Positions 30,127 through 38,247 of a stretch of DNA of 64,000 bases are shown here, one piece after another. Position numbers and translations under genes: made by a program. The notes beneath the pieces were generated by a model. That model saw only the letters and a list, made by a program, of their open reading frames with translations. It was not told the DNA's origin and did not search any database. The DNA lies in contig JAENWR010000002.1 in the NCBI GenBank assembly GCA_016649895.1, positions 26,749-90,748 of the forward strand, read 5' to 3'. The DNA comes from Acidimicrobiia bacterium (GTDB lineage: Bacteria > Actinomycetota > Acidimicrobiia > Acidimicrobiales > SKKL01). Numbering within the stretch: position 1 is the stretch's first letter; every line of letters begins with the position of its first letter.

Positions 30127-31869
30127 CTACTGGGCGAGGAAGGTCTCGTGGAAGCGAGCCCGAGCACCAGGGGTGCCCTGGCCCATGCTGCCGTCGGGGA
30201 GCGTCCAGTCGGGGATGCCCACGACGTCGTCGCGGTAGCCGATCATGGTCGGCGTGCCGACGTTCCAGACCACCGGCACGTTCTGGGCGGCGATGCGGCT
30301 GATGGTCTCCACCGCGGCGTAGCGCTCGGCGAAGTCTGCGCGGGTGCGCAGGGTGTCGAGTGCCTCGTCGATCTCGGGCGAGGTGAAGTTGGTGAAGTTG
30401 CCCGAGCTGGTGGGGACGGGGCCGAAGAAGCTCTGGAGAGCCGTCAGCGGGTCGCCCTCACCGCCACCTGCACGGAAGCAGGTGAGCTGGAAGTTGCCGA
30501 GGTACGGCGTCTCGGTGTCGGGGCTGCCGACGACGTTGGTGATCATCGTCGACTGGTCGACCTGCTCGAGGTTGAGCTCGATGCCGACGTCGCCCCAGAG
30601 GCCCTGGAGGAGCTGTGCGCCCTCGAGGAGGCTCGGGTCGGGCTGGCACTGGTAGTTGATGGTGACGGGGTCGCCGACGGGCTTGCCGTCGGAGCGCTTC
30701 GCGTCGTTCATGTACTCCTCGACCAGAGCCCTGGCCGCATCGGGATCGGGACCGGCCGGGTACTCCGACACTGCGTCCTCCGAGTACCAGGGGCTGTCCG
30801 AGCTGAAGAAGCCGGTGGACGGCGGGACGAGGCCGTCGTCGTCGCGGACGGTGGCCATGGCCTCCTGGTCATTGGCGAACGCCAACGCCCGACGGATCCG
30901 GACGTCGTCGAGCGGCGGCACCAGGGTGTTGATGACCGTGATGGACGACTCGTTGCCGACGTAGAGGTTGCCGGCGAAGCCGCCCTCGTCGATGAGCGCG
31001 CGCACCCGCTTGACGCTCGTGCCGCGCAGGGTCTGGAGCACCTGGATGTCGTCGGAGGCGAGGCTGTTGACGCGAGCCTCGTCGTCGGGGATGGGGCGGA
31101 ACTCGATCTCGTCGAGGTACGGCAGCTGCTGGCCGTCGGCCCCCTTCATCCAGTAGTTCTCGTTCTTGGTCACGATGAGGCGATCGTCGCGACGCCACTC
31201 CTGGAACACGAACGGGCCGGTGCCCACCGGGTGCTCGCTGAACCCGACGGGATCGGCCTCGTAGGCCACCTGCGACACCGGCAGGCCGGCGTAGGACCGG
31301 AGCTGGTCGGGGAACGCGGCGTTCGGCTCGCTGAGGACGTACTTCACCGTCAGGTCGTCGACCACCTCCATGCCGGTGACGCCAGCGGTCTTGAGGGCAC
31401 CCTGGTTGCGGACGCCGTCGGCGAAGTGCAGCGTGTCGAAGTTCCACTTGAGGGTCTCGGCGTCGAGCGGGGTGCCGTCGTGGAAGAGGACGCCCTCGCG
31501 CAGCGTGAGGGTCCACTCGGTGAGGTCCTCGTTGGGCTCCATGCTCTCGGCGAGGAACGGCTTGAACTCACCCTCGGCATCGATGGTGATGAGCGGGTCG
31601 TAGAACGTGAGCGCCACGGTCCAGCCGCCGGAGGCGAACTGGCCCGATGCCGGCGACCACTCGTTGGTCTCTGACTCGAGGCCGACGATGATCTTGCCCC
31701 CCGGCGTGATCTCGTCGACTTCGGCGACGGTGCCCTCGGTGCCGGTCTCGATCGACCCCTCGGGGCCCTCTGCTTCGGGATCGTCGTCGCCGCCACAGGC
31801 CGAGGCGAACAGCCCCAGCAGAGCGAGGACGGCTAGGACGCGCCACCACGGGCGGCTTGTGTGCTCCAT
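30127..31869 (-). CDS. Peptide/nickel-type ABC substrate-binding lipoprotein (family 5)
   Basis: A 580-residue extracellular solute-binding protein, family 5. The signal peptide ends in FASAC, the lipobox, followed by an acidic linker. Typical family stretches are LTLREGVLFHDGTPLDAET, PVGTGPFVFQEWRR and the C-terminal FTNFTSPEIDEALDTLRTR. These proteins feed Opp/Dpp transporters with oligopeptides or other solutes, but no permease or ATPase gene is near. It is a close paralogue of the next upstream gene, about half identical by eye. The ATG start at 31869 follows an AAGGATCT. Confidence 0.92.
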   Translation of the reverse strand: MEHTSRPWWRVLAVLALLGLFASACGGDDDPEAEGPEGSIETGTEGTVAEVDEITPGGKIIVGLESETNEWSPASGQFASGGWTVALTFYDPLITIDAEGEFKPFLAESMEPNEDLTEWTLTLREGVLFHDGTPLDAETLKWNFDTLHFADGVRNQGALKTAGVTGMEVVDDLTVKYVLSEPNAAFPDQLRSYAGLPVSQVAYEADPVGFSEHPVGTGPFVFQEWRRDDRLIVTKNENYWMKGADGQQLPYLDEIEFRPIPDDEARVNSLASDDIQVLQTLRGTSVKRVRALIDEGGFAGNLYVGNESSITVINTLVPPLDDVRIRRALAFANDQEAMATVRDDDGLVPPSTGFFSSDSPWYSEDAVSEYPAGPDPDAARALVEEYMNDAKRSDGKPVGDPVTINYQCQPDPSLLEGAQLLQGLWGDVGIELNLEQVDQSTMITNVVGSPDTETPYLGNFQLTCFRAGGGEGDPLTALQSFFGPVPTSSGNFTNFTSPEIDEALDTLRTRADFAERYAAVETISRIAAQNVPVVWNVGTPTMIGYRDDVVGIPDWTLPDGSMGQGTPGARARFHETFLAQ

Positions 31870-31897
31870 GTGAAGGATCTCCCCTTGGATGTCTCGG

Positions 31898-31915
31898 CCA
31901 CCTCGGCCGAGGTGG
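31898..31915. terminator. Perfect 18-base palindrome between the two binding-protein genes
   Basis: CCACCTCGGCCGAGGTGG is self-complementary. It lies after the 3' end of the upstream paralogue (31971) and 28 bases before the start of the downstream one, so it could be a terminator, attenuator or operator. No T run follows. Confidence 0.45.
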
Positions 31916-31970
31916 GAGATCGTAGCCCGGTCTGACGGGTGCCACCCAAAGCGGCCGGGATGGCGCGATG

Positions 31971-33719
31971 TCAGTCGGTGAGGAAGACCTGGTGGAAGTG
32001 CATCGAGGCACCGGGCGTGCCGTTGCCAGGGGTGCCGTCAGGGAAGCCCCACGTGGGGATGCCGATGACGTCCTCTCGGTAGCCGATCAGGGTCGGCGTG
32101 GCCTGGTTCCAGGTGAGCGGCACCTGCTCGGCGACGACGAGGCCCAGGTCCTCGACGGCCTGGTAGCGCTCCTCGAAGTCGGTCGTGCCGCGCAGGCGCT
32201 CCAGCGCGTCGTCGATCTCGGGCGAGGTGAAGTTCGTGAAGTTGCCCGAGCTGGTGGGGACGGGGCCGAAGAAGTTGAGCAGCGTGCTCAGCGGGTCGCC
32301 GTCGCCACCGCCAGCGCGCCAGCACGCCAACTGGAAGTTGCCGACGAAGGGCGGCTCGGTGTCGCCGGTGCCGACCACGTTGCTGATCATCGTCGACTGG
32401 TCGACCTGCTGGAGCTCGAGCTCGATGCCGACCTCGCTGTAGAGGCCCTGGAGGAGCTGGGCGCCCTCGAGGAGGCTCGGGTCGGGTTGGCACTGGTAGT
32501 CGATGGTGATGGGATCTCCCCCGGGCAGGCCGTCGGATCGTTCGGGATCGTTCTTGTACTCCTCGACGAGAGCGGTGGCCTGGTCGACGTCGCGCCCCGC
32601 GGCTCCGGGGTACGCCTCGGCGACGACCTCGGAGAACCACGGGCTGTTGGGGCCGAAGAACTGGGTGGTCAACGGCACCAGCCCGTCGTCGTCGCGCACT
32701 GCCGCCATCGCCTCGCCGTCGCCGGCGAACGCCATGGCCTGGCGGATGCGGACGTCGTCGAGCGGTGGGATCTCCGTGTTGATCAGCGTCGCCGACGAGG
32801 TGTTGCCGACGAAGAGGCTGGCGCGGAAGCCACCCTCGTCGACCATGTCCATCACCCGCTTGACGCTCGTCCCGCGCAGGGTTTGGAGCACCTGGATGTC
32901 GTCGGATGCCAGTGCCGCGCTGCGGCTGTCGTCGTCGGGGATGGGGCGGAACTCGATCTCGTCGAGGTAGGGCAGCTGGTCGCCCTCGGGTGTGGTGAAC
33001 CAGTAGTCCTCGTTGCGGGTGGCGACGAACCGGTCGTCACGGCGCCATTCCTGGAACACGAACGGCCCGGTGCCGACGGGGGCGGAGCCGAAGCCCTCCG
33101 GGTCGGCCTCGTAGGCGACGCGTGAGATCGGCCATCCGATCTCGCCGCGCAGCATGTCGGGAAGGCCGGCATGCGGCTCGCTCAGGCGGTAGACGACCGT
33201 GAGCTCGTCGACCACGTCGACGCTGGTGACGCCGAAGCTGCGGACCGTGCCGGCGCTGGGCGAGGTTTCGTCGGTGTGCAGCGTGTCGAAGTTCCACTTG
33301 AGGGTCTCGGCGTCGAGCGGCGAGCCGTCGTGGAAGGTCACCCCCGGACGCAGCTTCAGCGTCCACTCGGTGAGATCCTCGTTCGGTTCGAGCGACTCGG
33401 CGAGGAACGGGGCGAAGTCGCCGTCCTCGTTCAGCTGGATCAGGGGGTCGTAGATGGCGTAGGCGATGCTGCTGCCGCCGCCGGAGAACTGACCGGGGCC
33501 CGGCGTCCACTCGTTGCCCTCGGCCTCGATGCCCACGATGAGCTTGCCGCCGTGCTGCGGTTCGAGGTCGGCGACCTCCTGGTCGCCGACCACCCCGGTG
33601 TCGATGGCATCGTCGGTGGCGCCCTCGTCGGAGTCGCCACCGCACGACCCGGCGGCGAGCGCCAACGTCGTGACCACCGCCAGGGCGCGCCACCGGCGGA
33701 GCAAGGTTGTAGTGGTCAA
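31971..33719 (-). CDS. Peptide/nickel-type ABC substrate-binding lipoprotein (family 5), paralogue
   Basis: A 582-residue family 5 binding protein and paralogue of the neighbour. The signal peptide has the lipobox LAAGSC. Shared blocks include YLDEIEFRPIPDD, ASDDIQVLQTLRGTSVKRV, and VPTSSGNFTNFTSPEID. I start at TTG 33719, with GGGGGGAA 5-7 bases upstream, which makes a normal lipoprotein signal; the frame is open to 33770 without support. No transporter genes accompany it. Two copies in tandem suggest duplication with divergence of ligand. Confidence 0.9.
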   Translation of the reverse strand: MTTTTLLRRWRALAVVTTLALAAGSCGGDSDEGATDDAIDTGVVGDQEVADLEPQHGGKLIVGIEAEGNEWTPGPGQFSGGGSSIAYAIYDPLIQLNEDGDFAPFLAESLEPNEDLTEWTLKLRPGVTFHDGSPLDAETLKWNFDTLHTDETSPSAGTVRSFGVTSVDVVDELTVVYRLSEPHAGLPDMLRGEIGWPISRVAYEADPEGFGSAPVGTGPFVFQEWRRDDRFVATRNEDYWFTTPEGDQLPYLDEIEFRPIPDDDSRSAALASDDIQVLQTLRGTSVKRVMDMVDEGGFRASLFVGNTSSATLINTEIPPLDDVRIRQAMAFAGDGEAMAAVRDDDGLVPLTTQFFGPNSPWFSEVVAEAYPGAAGRDVDQATALVEEYKNDPERSDGLPGGDPITIDYQCQPDPSLLEGAQLLQGLYSEVGIELELQQVDQSTMISNVVGTGDTEPPFVGNFQLACWRAGGGDGDPLSTLLNFFGPVPTSSGNFTNFTSPEIDDALERLRGTTDFEERYQAVEDLGLVVAEQVPLTWNQATPTLIGYREDVIGIPTWGFPDGTPGNGTPGASMHFHQVFLTD

Positions 33720-33914
33720 AGGTTCCCCCCTTTGTCGACCCGACCGGTTGCCGATCGGGTGCGGTCTCACCGACCCTAGTGACTCAGGTGCGCCGCGTCA
33801 TGCGTGATTGACGATTTGTCCAGTGTGCTGCGCATCGGCGGGCGGGTGTCCCCGCTGGCGCGCTGGGTACGGTGGCTGCAAGGGCGTCCTGCCCACGACG
33901 AACGGAGCCCGACG

Positions 33915-35303
33915 ATGACCTACCTGCTGGCGGACGACCCGATCGACTCGCTCGATCGGTACCTCGGCACCGACACGGGCGGCCTCGGGCTGGCGGCGGC
34001 TGTCGACCTGGGCCCGCAAGGGACCATCGAGCTGATCGGCCGATCCGGGTTGCGCGGGCGTGGAGGTGGCGGCTTCCCCACCGGCCGCAAGTGGGCGGGC
34101 GTCGCCAGCCAGACCGGCACCACGCACTACGTGGTGGCGAACGGGGCCGAGGGCGAGCCCGGCACGTTCAAGGACCGTGAGCTGTTGAGGCACAACCCCT
34201 ACCAGGTGGTCGAGGGGCTCATCATCGCCACCTTCGCCACCGGGGCGGCCGAGGCCTACATCTGCGTGAAGGCCTCGTTCGTCGAGGAGGTCGAGCGGCT
34301 CACCCGCGCCATCGAAGAGATGCAGGAGGCGGGCATCTGCCGTGACTGCACCATCACCGTGGTGCAGGGGCCGGAGGAGTACCTCTTCGGGGAGGAGAAG
34401 GCGATGCTCGAGGTGATCGAGGGCAACGCCCCGCTGCCCCGGCTCCTCCCGCCGTACGAACACGGCCTGTTCGCCACCGCGCCCCAGACCGGCTGGGTGG
34501 CCAAGGACCCCGAGCCCGGCCAGACCGGACGCTTCGAGTCGAACCCGACCTTGGTCAACAACATCGAGACCCTGGCCAACGTGCCCCACATCCTCGCTCG
34601 GGGTGTCGAGTGGTTCCGCTCGATGGGCACCGACGACTCGCCGGGCAACGTGCTGTGCACCATCGTGGGCGACGTCGACTCCCCGGGCGTGTTCGAGGTG
34701 CCGCTCGGCACCCCGCTGCGTGCGGTCATCGACCTGGCGGGCACGCCGTCGGCGGGGGTCAAGGCCGTCCTGTCGGGCGTGGCGAGCCCGGTCGTCACCG
34801 CCGAGCACCTCGACGTTCCCCTCACCTACGAGCACTTCCAGGCCATCGGCAGCGGGATGGGTGCTGCGGGGTTCATGGTGTTCGACGACACCGCCTGCAT
34901 GGTGGAGGTGACCCGCCAGGCGTCGCGCTTCCTCTGGATCGAGTCGTGTGGCCAGTGTCCACCGTGCAAGACGGGGTCGGGCGAGATCACCGAGCGGCTC
35001 ACCCGCATCGAAGCCGGAGCGGGCTCGGTGCGCGACATCACCGAGATCGGCGGCTGGCTCGGCAAGGTCACCGATGGTGCCCGCTGCTACCTGGCGGTCG
35101 AGGAGCAGGTGATGGTGGCGAGCATGTTGCGCGCCTTCCCCGACGAGTTCGACGAACACCTCACCGGTGGCCGCTGCCCCCGGCCGCGGCCCGTCGAGCT
35201 GCCCAAGCTCGTCGACCTGCGTGACGGTGTGGCCACCTACGACCGCCGACACCACCTCAAGCAGCCCGACTGGACCTACCTGCCAGACCCTGTCGCGCCG
35301 TAG
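33915..35303 (+). CDS. NuoF-like NADH-binding iron-sulfur flavoprotein, orphan
   Basis: A 462-residue protein of the complex I 51-kDa/NuoF family. The FMN and NADH site is LRGRGGGGFPTGRKWAG with the acidic GAEGEPGTFKDRELL. An SLBB domain follows, and the C-terminal 4Fe-4S motif is ESCGQCPPCKTGSGEI with a further Cys in GARCYLAVEEQ. No NuoE, NuoG or other complex I subunit is in this window, so it may be part of a soluble diaphorase or formate/hydrogenase-like complex. The ATG at 33915 follows GGAG; a TACGGT near 33868-33873 is a likely -10. Confidence 0.88.
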   Translation: MTYLLADDPIDSLDRYLGTDTGGLGLAAAVDLGPQGTIELIGRSGLRGRGGGGFPTGRKWAGVASQTGTTHYVVANGAEGEPGTFKDRELLRHNPYQVVEGLIIATFATGAAEAYICVKASFVEEVERLTRAIEEMQEAGICRDCTITVVQGPEEYLFGEEKAMLEVIEGNAPLPRLLPPYEHGLFATAPQTGWVAKDPEPGQTGRFESNPTLVNNIETLANVPHILARGVEWFRSMGTDDSPGNVLCTIVGDVDSPGVFEVPLGTPLRAVIDLAGTPSAGVKAVLSGVASPVVTAEHLDVPLTYEHFQAIGSGMGAAGFMVFDDTACMVEVTRQASRFLWIESCGQCPPCKTGSGEITERLTRIEAGAGSVRDITEIGGWLGKVTDGARCYLAVEEQVMVASMLRAFPDEFDEHLTGGRCPRPRPVELPKLVDLRDGVATYDRRHHLKQPDWTYLPDPVAP

Positions 35304-35306
35304 CCT
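35301..35306 (+). promoter_or_regulatory. Candidate leaderless -10 element of the flavoprotein gene
   Basis: TAGCCT overlaps the stop codon of the NuoF-like gene and lies 6 bases before ATG 35313, so the next gene may be transcribed on its own without a leader. Confidence 0.4.
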
Positions 35307-35312
35307 CATGAG

Positions 35313-35687
35313 ATGAGCGTTCCCGTGGCCACCGATGCACTCGCCGAGCAACTCGACCGCTACGGCAGGGTGGCGTTCCTCCTCACGGTCTCACCCGATC
35401 AGCGGCCCCACAGCGTCTCGGTGTCGGTCACCTTCACCGATGGTGAGCTGCGCGCCGCGGTCGGTGGCACCTCGGCGACGAACGCCGAGGCGTCCGGACG
35501 GGTCACGCTGCTGTGGCCCTCCAGGCCGGTCGATCCTGGCTACAGCCTCATCGTCGACGGTGAGGCCCGCGTCGAGCGCGACGGCGATGGTGCTCGCATC
35601 GCCGTGACCCCCACCCGCGCCGTGCAGCACCGACAGGCCGACGCCGATCGGTCAGCGCCCAACTGCATCCCGGTGGAGGCCCCATGA
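35313..35687 (+). CDS. PPOX-class (pyridoxamine-phosphate-oxidase-fold) flavin protein
   Basis: A 124-residue split-barrel protein. The layout [45 protein letters not shown], and a C-terminal [10 protein letters not shown] fits the small PPOX-class F420- or FMN-dependent enzymes common in actinobacteria. The cofactor cannot be decided from the sequence. Its stop overlaps the start of the aldo/keto reductase (ATGA), so the two form an operon and may act in one reductive step. Confidence 0.8.
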   Translation: MSVPVATDALAEQLDRYGRVAFLLTVSPDQRPHSVSVSVTFTDGELRAAVGGTSATNAEASGRVTLLWPSRPVDPGYSLIVDGEARVERDGDGARIAVTPTRAVQHRQADADRSAPNCIPVEAP

Positions 35688-36658
35688 CCACGCCGATGTC
35701 GTACCGCCGCCTCGGGTCGTCGGGCCTCCAGGTGAGCGTCCTGTCGTTTGGCTCGTGGGTCACGTTCGGTACCCAACTCGACTCGGGCCTGGCGCGCGAC
35801 TGCCTCGCCGCGGCGCGCGAGGGAGGCGTCAACTTCTTCGACAACGCCGAGTCGTACGCCGGCGGCGACTCCGAGCGCCTCATGGGCCGCGCCATCGCCG
35901 ACCTCGGCTGGGATCGTCGGTCCTACGTCATCTCCACCAAGTTCTACTGGGGGATCGACGGCGGCATGGTCAACATGTCGAACACGCTCAACCGCAAGTA
36001 CCTGAGCCAGGCCATCGACGGGTCGCTCCAGCGGTTGGGGCTCGACTTCGTCGATCTGGTCTTCTGCCACCGGCCCGACGCCGACACGCCCATCGAGGAG
36101 ACGGTGTGGGCCATGTCGGACATGGTGGCGGCGGGCAAGGCCCACTACTGGGGCACATCGGAGTGGAGCGCGGCGCAGATCCGCGAGGCGTGGGACGTGG
36201 CCGAGCGCCACCACTTGCACAAGCCGGTGGTGGAGCAGCCGCAGTACCACCTGCTCGAGCGCCACAAGGTCGAGGAGGACTACGCGCTGCTCTACGACGA
36301 CATGGGCCTCGGGCTCACCACCTGGAGCCCGCTCGGATCAGGCCTTCTCAGCGGCAAGTACGTCGACGGCATCCCCGAGGGCAGCCGGGCCACCCTGCCG
36401 GGGTACGAGTGGATGCGCGCCGCCGTCACCGACCCGAGCCGCAACGACGTGGTCCGCCGGCTCATGCCCATCTCCGAGCGGCTCGGCTGCACGATGTCGC
36501 AGCTGGCGATCGCCTGGTGCGCGGCCAACCCCCGGGTGTCCACCGTCATCACGGGCGCGAGCCGGGTGGAGCAGGTGACCGAGAACCTCGGCGCCCTCGA
36601 TGCACTCGTCCAGCTGACGCCAGAGATCCTCGCCGAGATCAGGGCGCTGCTGCCGTAG
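35684..36658 (+). CDS. Aldo/keto reductase (potassium-channel beta-subunit type)
   Basis: A 324-residue NADPH-dependent TIM-barrel reductase. The catalytic set is visible: [14 protein letters not shown] (Asp and Tyr), VISTKFYWG (Lys) and [13 protein letters not shown] (His). The NADPH-binding end is [13 protein letters not shown]. The closest style is that of the YghZ/Kv-beta group, which reduces methylglyoxal and other aldehydes; this is inference. It overlaps the upstream flavin protein by 4 bases. A TetR regulator follows 121 bases later on the same strand. Confidence 0.92.
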   Translation: MTTPMSYRRLGSSGLQVSVLSFGSWVTFGTQLDSGLARDCLAAAREGGVNFFDNAESYAGGDSERLMGRAIADLGWDRRSYVISTKFYWGIDGGMVNMSNTLNRKYLSQAIDGSLQRLGLDFVDLVFCHRPDADTPIEETVWAMSDMVAAGKAHYWGTSEWSAAQIREAWDVAERHHLHKPVVEQPQYHLLERHKVEEDYALLYDDMGLGLTTWSPLGSGLLSGKYVDGIPEGSRATLPGYEWMRAAVTDPSRNDVVRRLMPISERLGCTMSQLAIAWCAANPRVSTVITGASRVEQVTENLGALDALVQLTPEILAEIRALLP

Positions 36659-36779
36659 CCGGATGGAGGCTCCGATCAATGTCAGCAGCGACGCGCATTG
36701 GTACCCACCTGTCAACAGTTCGTCACATTCGGGGCGTAGAGTCCGATGGGTACGCGGAGCCGACGGCGAGGAGACCCCG

Positions 36780-37367
36780 ATGGACGCAGCCCCCAAACCA
36801 GTGCGCCTTCGTCCCGACGACCGTCGGGCCGAGATCGTCGAGGCGGCACGCGGCGTGTTCCTCGCCGACGGCTACCACGGAGCGGCACTCGCCGACGTGG
36901 CGACGGCCGGCGAGGTGTCACGGGCCTCGATCTACCGCTACTTTGCCGCCGGCCGCACCGACCTGTTCGTCGCCGTCGTCGACCACCTCGTCGGCGAGCT
37001 GCACGAACGGCTCCGCTACGCCGCATCAGTGCCGTTCTCCCCGTCCACCCGGATGGAGCACCTCGTCGGTGCGCTCTTCGCGTTCTTCCAGGAGGAGCCG
37101 CAGGCCTATCGGGTGTTGTTCCGCGACGTGTGGTCGGCCGGCGAGGCGCCGGTCGAGGTGGCCGCCACGACGGCCCGCGCCGTTCTCGTCGGTGAGATCG
37201 CCGGTGTGCTCGCAGCGTCCGACGCGTCGGTCGACGAACTGAGCTCCGCCAGCGCCGGCATCCTCGGCTTCGCCCTTGCCAACGTGGAGCTGTCGCTGGC
37301 CGGCGATCTCGATCCCGAGACTGCCTGGTCGGTCACCTGCCGCTACGCCGCCTCTCAGCTCACCTGA
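36780..37367 (+). CDS. TetR/AcrR-family transcriptional regulator
   Basis: A 195-residue regulator. The helix-turn-helix is AEIVEAARGVFLADGYHGAA and LADVATAGEVSRASIYRYF. The C-terminal part is an all-helical ligand-binding domain, with FQEEPQAYRVLFRDVWSAGE. I start at ATG 36780, with GAGGAG 7 bases upstream; longer open sequence lies upstream without support. A TAGAGT at about 36738 is a possible -10. Its target may be the flavin protein/reductase operon just before, but no operator was identified. Confidence 0.9.
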   Translation: MDAAPKPVRLRPDDRRAEIVEAARGVFLADGYHGAALADVATAGEVSRASIYRYFAAGRTDLFVAVVDHLVGELHERLRYAASVPFSPSTRMEHLVGALFAFFQEEPQAYRVLFRDVWSAGEAPVEVAATTARAVLVGEIAGVLAASDASVDELSSASAGILGFALANVELSLAGDLDPETAWSVTCRYAASQLT

Positions 37368-37371
37368 GCGT

Positions 37372-37715
37372 TCAGGTGTCGACCAACCGCAGCTGCGGGC
37401 GGGGGCGCTCGGGCAACATGTCGACGTCGAACTCGGCCCGCACCCGCGTGCCGAGGCCCGGGACGCTGTTGATCGAGACCTCGCCGTCCATGAAGCGGGC
37501 CATGCGGCGCATGGTGTCGATGCCCTTGCCGGCTCGAAGGCCGTCGCAACCCACCCCGTCGTCGTCGACCTCGAGGTAGCGAGGCCGACGCGGACGAAGT
37601 CCGACTGCCCTTCGACCGGCCAGGAGGCGACCGTGGCGAGCGGTACGGTGAGCACCACGTAGACGATCCCGCACCGGCGCAGGCGCGGTGAGAAGACGAA
37701 GCGGTCGACGGCCAT
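37372..37715 (-). pseudogene. Histidine kinase remnant: N-terminus joined to ATPase end
   Basis: From ATG 37715 the frame gives MAVDRFVFSPRLRRCG and a membrane helix, IVYVVLTVPLATVASWP, then loses sense after about 40 residues. In another frame the C-terminal end of a LuxR-type (NarX-like) histidine kinase follows: YLEVDDDGVGCDG with the G1 box, KGIDTMRRMARFMDGEVSI, and SVPGLGTRVRAEF, ending at 37372. The sensor, dimerisation and most of the ATPase domain are missing. So the gene is the two ends of a kinase, joined around 37570-37600. It is not functional as read. Confidence 0.65.
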
Positions 37716-37736
37716 CACCCTCCCAAGAGGTCGGAG

Positions 37737-37770
37737 CCGAGCGTAACAGTGACGCGCGTCACTCGCTCGG
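37737..37770. terminator. Nested palindromic hairpin after the response regulator gene
   Basis: CCGAGC (37737-37742) pairs with GCTCGG (37765-37770), and inside lies the perfect 16-base palindrome AGTGACGCGCGTCACT (37748-37763). It follows the response regulator stop by about 35 bases and is a likely terminator; a protein-binding palindrome is also possible. Confidence 0.55.
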
Positions 37771-37803
37771 GGTCACCGCTCCACCACCGACAGTGCGGGA
37801 GCC

Positions 37804-38247
37804 TCAGCGGTCGGGCAGCGACACCACGGTGAAGAAGAACTCGTCGATCTGCTGCACCACCCGCACGAACTGCGCGAAGTCGACCGGCTTGGTGACGTAG
37901 GCGTTGGCGTGCAGGTCGTAGCTCTTCATGATGTCCTCCTCCGCCTGCGACGTGGTGAGGATGACGATGGGGATGCGGCGGAGATCGGGATCGGCCTTCA
38001 CCTCGGCGAGCACCTCGCGCCCGGACCGCCCCGGGAGGTTGAGGTCGAGGAGCACCAGGTCGGGCTTCGGCATGGCGGCGAAGTCACCCTGACGTCGGAG
38101 GAAGGCCATTGCCTCCTCGCCGTTGGTGGCGACGTGGAGGCTGTTGGCGAGCTTGCTCTGCTCGAGCGCCTCCTTGGCGATGAGGACGTCGCCGGGATCG
38201 TCCTCGACGAGGAGGATCTCGATGGGACGGACGTTGTTGAGGTTCAC
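37804..38247 (-). CDS. CheY-like single-domain response regulator (Rcp1-like)
   Basis: A 147-residue receiver-only protein. Key residues: the acidic pair in ILLVEDDPGDV, the phosphoacceptor Asp in LVLLDLNLPGRSGREVL, Thr in IVILTTSQAEED and Lys in VTKPVDFAQF. There is no output domain. Receivers of this type follow phytochrome-like or CHASE3 kinases and pass phosphate onward. The GTG start at 38247 overlaps the TGA of the kinase gene, so it is translated with it. Confidence 0.93.
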   Translation of the reverse strand: MNLNNVRPIEILLVEDDPGDVLIAKEALEQSKLANSLHVATNGEEAMAFLRRQGDFAAMPKPDLVLLDLNLPGRSGREVLAEVKADPDLRRIPIVILTTSQAEEDIMKSYDLHANAYVTKPVDFAQFVRVVQQIDEFFFTVVSLPDR

